Origin: Alphaproteobacteria bacterium
GTDB lineage: Bacteria > Pseudomonadota > Alphaproteobacteria > Rhizobiales > Xanthobacteraceae
Length of the DNA: 64,000 nt
Reading direction: 5' to 3'
Assembly: GCA_005884685.1 (NCBI GenBank)
Contig: VBAH01000072.1
Location: 1-64,000, forward strand
Shown here: in pieces, positions 59,931 to 64,000 of the stretch
Layout of the letters: each line of letters begins with the position of its first letter
How positions within the stretch are numbered: position 1 is the stretch's first letter
The notes under the pieces: generated by a model
What the model saw: the letters and a program-made list of their open reading frames with translations, nothing else
The model's database searches: none
What the model was told of the DNA's origin: nothing
Made by a program: the position numbers and the translations under genes

Positions 59931-60752
59931 GTGAAAACCTTCGCGCTGGCGCTTGGCGCAGGCGGAGCGCGCGGGCTGGCGCACATCGCGATTGTCGAAG
60001 CGCTCGACGAGATGGGCGTGAAACCGGTCGCGATTGCGGGTTCGTCGATCGGCGCGGTAATCGGCGCCGGTTACGCGGCGGGCGTCACCGGCCGTGCGAT
60101 GCGCCGCCACCTCATTCCGCTTGCGCACAATCGCGCCGAGGTGATGCGCCGCGTGATGGGGGCGCGCGCGGTTGCGTGGTCGGAGCTGTTGAGCGCGGGG
60201 TTCGGCAATCCGCTGGTCGTGGATGCCTCCAGGTTCTACGACGCGTTCCTGGGCGAGCTGCTGCCCGACGATTTCGCGGACCTGAAAATTCCATTCACCG
60301 CCGTCACCACCGACCTTCACGCGCGCGAAGCGCTCGCCTTCAGCGAGGGACCACTGAAGCCCGCGGTCGCAGCGTCCATGGCGGTGCCCGGCCTGGTGCA
60401 GCCGCTGGACGTCGGCGGCCGCGTGCTGATCGATGGCGGCGTCACCGACCCGCTGCCGTTCGGCTGCCTGCGCGGCAAGGCCGACGTGATCGTCGCGGTC
60501 GACGTGTCCGGCGGCGCGACAGAACGCGGCGGCGTGCCCGATCCGTGGGACAGCCTGTTCTCGGCGATCAGCGTGATGGGCCATACCATCGTGTCGCACA
60601 AGCTGAAGGAAGGCGCGCCCGACCTCGTGCTGCGGCCGAACATCGGCATTTTCCGCATGCTCGATTTTTTGCAGGCGAGCGCGATCCTGCGCGCCGCCGA
60701 ACCGATCAGGGCGGAGGCAAAGGAGAGGCTTGGGGGGTTGCTTAGCGTCTGA
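59931..60752 (+). CDS. Patatin-like phospholipase family protein
   Basis: 273 residues. The catalytic Ser39 is in AGSSIGAVIG, the oxyanion loop in LGAGGARGLAHI, and the Asp of the dyad is D168 in IDGGVTDP. Thus all catalytic parts of a bacterial patatin (RssA-like) are present. These lipid hydrolases act near the inner membrane. GTG start at 59931, right after a palindromic repeat; no strong ribosome site. No export signal. Confidence 0.92.
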   Translation: MKTFALALGAGGARGLAHIAIVEALDEMGVKPVAIAGSSIGAVIGAGYAAGVTGRAMRRHLIPLAHNRAEVMRRVMGARAVAWSELLSAGFGNPLVVDASRFYDAFLGELLPDDFADLKIPFTAVTTDLHAREALAFSEGPLKPAVAASMAVPGLVQPLDVGGRVLIDGGVTDPLPFGCLRGKADVIVAVDVSGGATERGGVPDPWDSLFSAISVMGHTIVSHKLKEGAPDLVLRPNIGIFRMLDFLQASAILRAAEPIRAEAKERLGGLLSV

Positions 60753-60754
60753 TC

Positions 60755-60819
60755 CGATCGTCCCCGCGAAAGCGGGGACCCAGTTCTTTGACCCTGGATT
60801 CCCGCTTTCGCGGGAATGA
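60755..60819. repeat. Double-hairpin palindromic repeat
   Basis: Hairpin 1: TCCCCGC-gaaa-GCGGGGA (60761-60778). Hairpin 2: ATTCCCGC-tttc-GCGGGAAT (60798-60817). It lies between the convergent patatin and tadA genes. The sequence CCCCGCGAAAGCGGGG is shared with the repeat at 14020. It may end transcripts from both sides. Confidence 0.75.
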
Positions 60820-60830
60820 GCGGAGTTGCT

Positions 60831-61274
60831 TCAGCGTCGCGCCTTGAAAAACTCTTTGAGCAGCGCACCCGCTTCGCTCTCGCCGATACCGCCATAGACC
60901 TCCGGCCGGTGATGGCACGTCGGCGAGGCGAAGAACCGCACGCCGTTCTCCACCGCCCCGCCTTTCGGATCGGCCGCGCCATAATAGAGCCTCCGGATGC
61001 GTGCAAACGAGATCGCCGCCGTACACATCGCGCAGGGTTCGAGCGTGACGTAGAGATCGCAGTCGGTGAGCCTCTCGGTGCCGAGCATGGCTGCGGCCTG
61101 CCGGATCGCCAGCACTTCGGCGTGCGCGGTCGGGTCACGGTCGCGCAGGGTGCGGTTGCCGGTGCGTACGATCACGGCGCCGGCGCGCACGATCACGCAA
61201 CCGACCGGAACCTCGGCGGCGGCCTGGGCGGCGCGCGCCTCAGCGAGCGCGTCATCCATGAAACTTTGTGGCAT
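60831..61274 (-). CDS. tadA: tRNA-specific adenosine deaminase
   Basis: 147 residues; makes inosine at position 34 of tRNA-Arg, a zinc deaminase. The zinc and proton-transfer motifs are H51-A-E53 (TAHAEVLAIR) and P-C81-AMC84 (LEPCAMCTAAIS). The start ATG 61274 has GGAG five bases upstream. Only nine bases separate this start from that of the divergent rluB gene. The end is immediately downstream of a double-hairpin repeat. Confidence 0.95.
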   Translation of the reverse strand: MPQSFMDDALAEARAAQAAAEVPVGCVIVRAGAVIVRTGNRTLRDRDPTAHAEVLAIRQAAAMLGTERLTDCDLYVTLEPCAMCTAAISFARIRRLYYGAADPKGGAVENGVRFFASPTCHHRPEVYGGIGESEAGALLKEFFKARR

Positions 61275-61283
61275 AAGGCTCCG

Positions 61284-62282
61284 ATGTCGGACCAACCTAC
61301 ACAAGGCGAGCGCATCGCCAAAGTCATTGCACGCGCCGGGCTCGCCTCGCGGCGCGAAGCCGAGGCGTGGATCGCGGCCGGCCGCGTTGCCGTCAACGGC
61401 GCAAAGATCGCCTCGCCGGCACTCAACGTCACTCCTTCCGACAAGATCGCGGTGGACGGCAGGCCGCTGCCCGGCGCAGAGCGCACGCGGCTGTTCCTCT
61501 ATCACAAGCCGCGCGGGCTGGTGACGACGCACGTCGACCCGCAGGGCCGTCCGACCATCTTCGGCGCGCTGCCGCAGGACCTGCCGCGTCTGATCAGCGT
61601 GGGGCGGCTCGATCTTTCGACCGAAGGGCTGCTGCTGCTGACCAACGACGGCGGGCTCGCGCGCGCGCTCGAATTGCCCGCGACCGGCTGGCTGCGGCGC
61701 TATCGCGTACGTGCGCACGGCAAGGTGACGCAGGCCGAACTCGACGCGCTGCGCGGCGGCGTCACCGTCGACGGCATCCATTACGGGCCGATCGAGGCGA
61801 CGCTCGACCGCGAGCAGCCCTCCAACGTTTGGATCACGTTCGCGATCCGCGAGGGCAAGAACCGCGAGGTGCGCAACGTGCTGCGCCATCTCGGCCTGCA
61901 TGTCGCGCGGCTGATCCGCGTGTCGTTCGGGCCGTTTCAATTGGGCGAACTCGGCGAAGGCGACGTTTCCGAAGTCCCGACGCGGGTGCTGCGCGATCAG
62001 CTCGGCGAGAAGCTTGTGCGTATCGCGGGGGCGGATTTCTCGGCGCCGATCGTGCACCAGAGGAAACCCGCAGCCCCTGTCGCCGCCGGCGGCGCCGCGG
62101 TTCCCCTCCCCGTCCGCGGAAAACGAGACGGCGGAGCCGGGGCGGGGGATAAGCCGAAGCGCGAAAAGCGCCCCGTACAAGACAAGAAATTCCAGCGCCC
62201 GCGCCGCGGCGAAGGCGCGCGCCCCTCATTTGAGGATCGTGCGCCCAAGCGCGGCGGGCGGTCGCACCGCGGAAAGCGTTAG
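61284..62282 (+). CDS. rluB: 23S rRNA pseudouridine synthase (RluB/RsuA family)
   Basis: 332 residues. An N-terminal S4 RNA-binding domain (RIAKVIARAGLASRREAEAW) is followed by the RsuA/RluB catalytic core, with the active Asp in GRLDLSTEGLLLLTNDG and the family REGKNREVRNVL. From about residue 250 a Lys/Arg/Gly-rich tail (KPKREKRPVQDKKFQRPRRG) adds an RNA-contact region, as in many RluB proteins. Part of the tail is encoded by a GC palindrome-like stretch near 62100-62150. The start is ATG 61284. rsmD starts at the next base after its stop. Confidence 0.93.
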   Translation: MSDQPTQGERIAKVIARAGLASRREAEAWIAAGRVAVNGAKIASPALNVTPSDKIAVDGRPLPGAERTRLFLYHKPRGLVTTHVDPQGRPTIFGALPQDLPRLISVGRLDLSTEGLLLLTNDGGLARALELPATGWLRRYRVRAHGKVTQAELDALRGGVTVDGIHYGPIEATLDREQPSNVWITFAIREGKNREVRNVLRHLGLHVARLIRVSFGPFQLGELGEGDVSEVPTRVLRDQLGEKLVRIAGADFSAPIVHQRKPAAPVAAGGAAVPLPVRGKRDGGAGAGDKPKREKRPVQDKKFQRPRRGEGARPSFEDRAPKRGGRSHRGKR

Positions 62283-62837
62283 GTGCGCATCGTCGGCGGG
62301 CGATTGCGCGGGCGCGCGCTTGCGGCGCCGAAGTCGCAAGGCATCCGGCCGACCGCCGATCGCTTGCGCGAGTCGCTGTTCAACATCCTCGCTCACGCCC
62401 ACGGCGACCCCGTCCCCGGCGCGCGCGTGCTCGACCTGTTCGCCGGGACTGGCGCACTCGGACTGGAGGCGGTCTCGCGCGGCGCGGCCTTCGCGTTGTT
62501 CGTCGATGACGCCGCCGAAGCGCGCGCACTGCTGCGGCAGAACGTCGAGGCGCTGGGTGTTGCGGCGGTCACGCGCATCTTCCGCCGCGATACGACCATG
62601 CTCGGACCGGCGCATCCGGTCGAGCCGTTTTCGCTCGTGTTGCTCGATCCCCCTTATGGAAAGGGCTTGGCGGAGCAGGCGCTCGCGTCTGCACGCGAGG
62701 GCGGATGGCTGACGAACGAGGCGCTGATCGTCGTCGAGGAAGCCGCTGGGGCATTCAAGGTGCCGGCGGGATTCGAAGAGGTGGAACGGCGCGCCTATGA
62801 TGATACGGAGTTTGTTTTTCTTCGATGCGTCGAATGA
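62283..62837 (+). CDS. rsmD: 16S rRNA (guanine966-N2)-methyltransferase
   Basis: 184 residues with a GTG start directly after the rluB stop (GGAAAGCGTTAG upstream). The AdoMet motif is VLDLFAGTGALGLEA, the catalytic DPPYGKG near residue 124, and the start RIVGGRLRGRALAAPKSQGI is the RsmD family start. It methylates G966 in the 30S subunit. The pairing of an rRNA pseudouridine synthase with an rRNA methyltransferase makes a ribosome-maturation operon. Confidence 0.95.
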   Translation: MRIVGGRLRGRALAAPKSQGIRPTADRLRESLFNILAHAHGDPVPGARVLDLFAGTGALGLEAVSRGAAFALFVDDAAEARALLRQNVEALGVAAVTRIFRRDTTMLGPAHPVEPFSLVLLDPPYGKGLAEQALASAREGGWLTNEALIVVEEAAGAFKVPAGFEEVERRAYDDTEFVFLRCVE

Positions 62838-62843
62838 ACTCCG

Positions 62844-62959
62844 CTGTCATCCCGGACGGCCCGCAGGGCCGATCCGGGACCCACGTATCACGAAACAATC
62901 ATGGGACTCGATGCGGGGTAGATGGGTCCCGGCTCTCGCTGCGCTCGGCCGGGATGACA
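62844..62959. repeat. Intergenic palindromic repeat, GTCAT-CCGG family (copy 5)
   Basis: Ends CTGTCATCCCGGACGGCC and GGCCGGGATGACAC pair; inside are GGCCCGCAGGGCC and GGGACCCA / TGGGTCCC inverted parts. It occupies the gap between the convergent rsmD and mutL genes. It starts six bases after the rsmD stop. Confidence 0.75.
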
Positions 62960-62969
62960 CTGGAGTTAT

Positions 62970-64000
62970 TTATCTCCTCCCAAACAGCCGCTCGATATCG
63001 CCGAGTTTCAGCTCCACGTAGGTCGGGCGGCCATGGTTGCACTGACCGGAGTTCGGTGTCGCCTCCATCTCGCGCAACAGCGCGTTCATCTCGTCGCCCT
63101 TGAGCCTTCGTCCGGCACGCACCGAGCCATGGCACGCCATGGTGGCGGCGACATGCATCAGACGGCGTTCGAGCGGCAGCGCCTCGTCCCATTCGGCCAT
63201 GTGCTCGGCGAGATCGCGCACCAGCGCCTGTGCGTCGGTTTCGCCGAGCAGCGACGGGGTTTCCGACACCGCGACCGCGCCGGGGCCGAAGGCTTCGAGC
63301 ACGAGCCCGAATTTCGCGAGCTCTTGCGCGCGCGCGGTCAGCCGCTCCACGTCCGCCTCGTCGAGCTCGACGATCTCCGGGATCAGCAGGATCTGCCGCG
63401 CGACGCCGGACCTTTCCATCGCCCCCTTCATGCGCTCGTAGACGATGCGCTCGTGTGCGGCGTGCTGGTCGACGATCACGATGCCGTCGCGTGTCTGCGC
63501 CACGATATAGGTCTCGTGCAACTGCGCGCGCGCGGCGCCGAGCGGGCGATCAATCAGATCGGGCGCGGATTCCGCCTCGGCGCGCACATCGGCGAGCGGC
63601 ATGCCGGTGTCGAAGGCCGCCTGCGCGGCTTCGGCGAAGCCCGCGAGTGCCGTGGCTCCTTGCGTCGGGAAGGCGGGCGAGTTGTGCCAGTCCCAGCCGC
63701 GGCGCGCAACGTTTGGGCGAAACGCCGCGATGGTCGCTTGGCCGCCCGTGGTCGCGGCGCGCTGCGCATCGCGCGCGAGCGCATCCTGGAGGGCGCGCAC
63801 GATCGACGAACGGACCAGGCCTGAATCGCGGAAGCGTACCTCGGTCTTGGCGGGATGGACGTTCACGTCGACCTCGCGCGGCTCGATCGTGACGAACAGC
63901 GCCACCACCGGATGGCGGTCGCGCGGCAGGTAGTCGGCGTAGGCGCCGCGCACCGCGCCGAGCATCAGCCTGTCGCGCACCGGGCGGCCGTTGACGAAGA
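62970..64000 (-). CDS. mutL: DNA mismatch repair protein MutL, C-terminal part
   Basis: 343 codons are visible; the N-terminal ATPase part is beyond the right edge. The frame begins with [13 protein letters not shown] and [14 protein letters not shown], the end of the ATPase/transducer domain. A variable linker follows, then the C-terminal dimer/nuclease domain. It carries the endonuclease motif DQHA-x2-E-x4-E ([12 protein letters not shown]), plus [12 protein letters not shown] and the zinc CNHGRPT. So this MutL should nick DNA itself, as expected in bacteria without MutH. It ends at 62970 beside a palindromic repeat. Confidence 0.96.
   Translation of the reverse strand, partial: FVNGRPVRDRLMLGAVRGAYADYLPRDRHPVVALFVTIEPREVDVNVHPAKTEVRFRDSGLVRSSIVRALQDALARDAQRAATTGGQATIAAFRPNVARRGWDWHNSPAFPTQGATALAGFAEAAQAAFDTGMPLADVRAEAESAPDLIDRPLGAARAQLHETYIVAQTRDGIVIVDQHAAHERIVYERMKGAMERSGVARQILLIPEIVELDEADVERLTARAQELAKFGLVLEAFGPGAVAVSETPSLLGETDAQALVRDLAEHMAEWDEALPLERRLMHVAATMACHGSVRAGRRLKGDEMNALLREMEATPNSGQCNHGRPTYVELKLGDIERLFGRR

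Overview
The window is about 64 kb of GC-rich chromosomal DNA from an alphaproteobacterium. It looks like a member of the Hyphomicrobiales (Rhizobiales) near the Bradyrhizobium/Xanthobacteraceae side. This rests on a CcrM-type GANTC methylase, the block pmbA - cysQ-like - DUF4170 - DUF374 - waaA - lpxK - DUF2093, the mutY / DUF721 / dsbA-like / smc order, a DUF6101 gene, and palindromic intergenic repeats of the type common in that group. I saw no rRNA, tRNA, CRISPR array, prophage or conventional insertion sequence. The genus call is inference.

Layout. 1-1.1 kb: the start of a secreted tannase/feruloyl-esterase-like protein and an HpcH/HpaI aldolase. 1.8-5.9 kb: a large autotransporter. 6-11 kb: moaB, a YpfJ-type zinc metallopeptidase, ccrM and a secreted five-EF-hand protein. 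11-16.4 kb: a VOC protein, a secreted NTF2-like protein, an S1/P1 nuclease, and a same-strand set of RidA, an enolase-superfamily enzyme and a class V aminotransferase-fold enzyme. 16.7-21.9 kb: a phosphate island (Na/Pi cotransporter, secreted phosphoesterase, PiT transporter and DUF47 partner) with a clear PHO box. 22-29.7 kb: an SMP-30-like protein, mutY, DUF721/DciA-like, DsbA-like and smc. A REP-associated tyrosine transposase with its own REP palindromes sits between the DsbA-like gene and smc.

30-38 kb: PRC-barrel, LemA, an HtpX-like M48 protease, a lipoprotein, an SgcJ-like protein, a YbdK-type ligase, rsmE, ubiA, an FKBP and DUF6101. 38.6-44.3 kb: the envelope/lipid A block; waaA adds Kdo and lpxK phosphorylates lipid A, with short or overlapping gene junctions. 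44.4-50.8 kb: a dienelactone-hydrolase-fold protein lacking its nucleophile, an acyl-CoA synthetase, an unrecognised Tat-exported protein, a MetE-like methyltransferase and an orphan solute-binding protein. 50.9-53.8 kb: a large RTX/cadherin-like secreted protein. 54-64 kb: xseA, a three-gene membrane operon ending in a ferric-reductase/Rieske fusion, purD, an orphan VapB-like protein, a phosphotransferase, a patatin, the divergent tadA/rluB pair, rsmD and the 3' part of mutL.

Most of the window is ordinary core chromosome. The parts most worth a second look are the PHO-box phosphate island, the RAYT/REP unit, the ferric-reductase-Rieske operon with two tiny membrane partners, and the unrecognised Tat substrate with its A-rich tandem-repeat leader. 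Nothing seen here amounts to a clearly new multi-gene defence or metabolic system.
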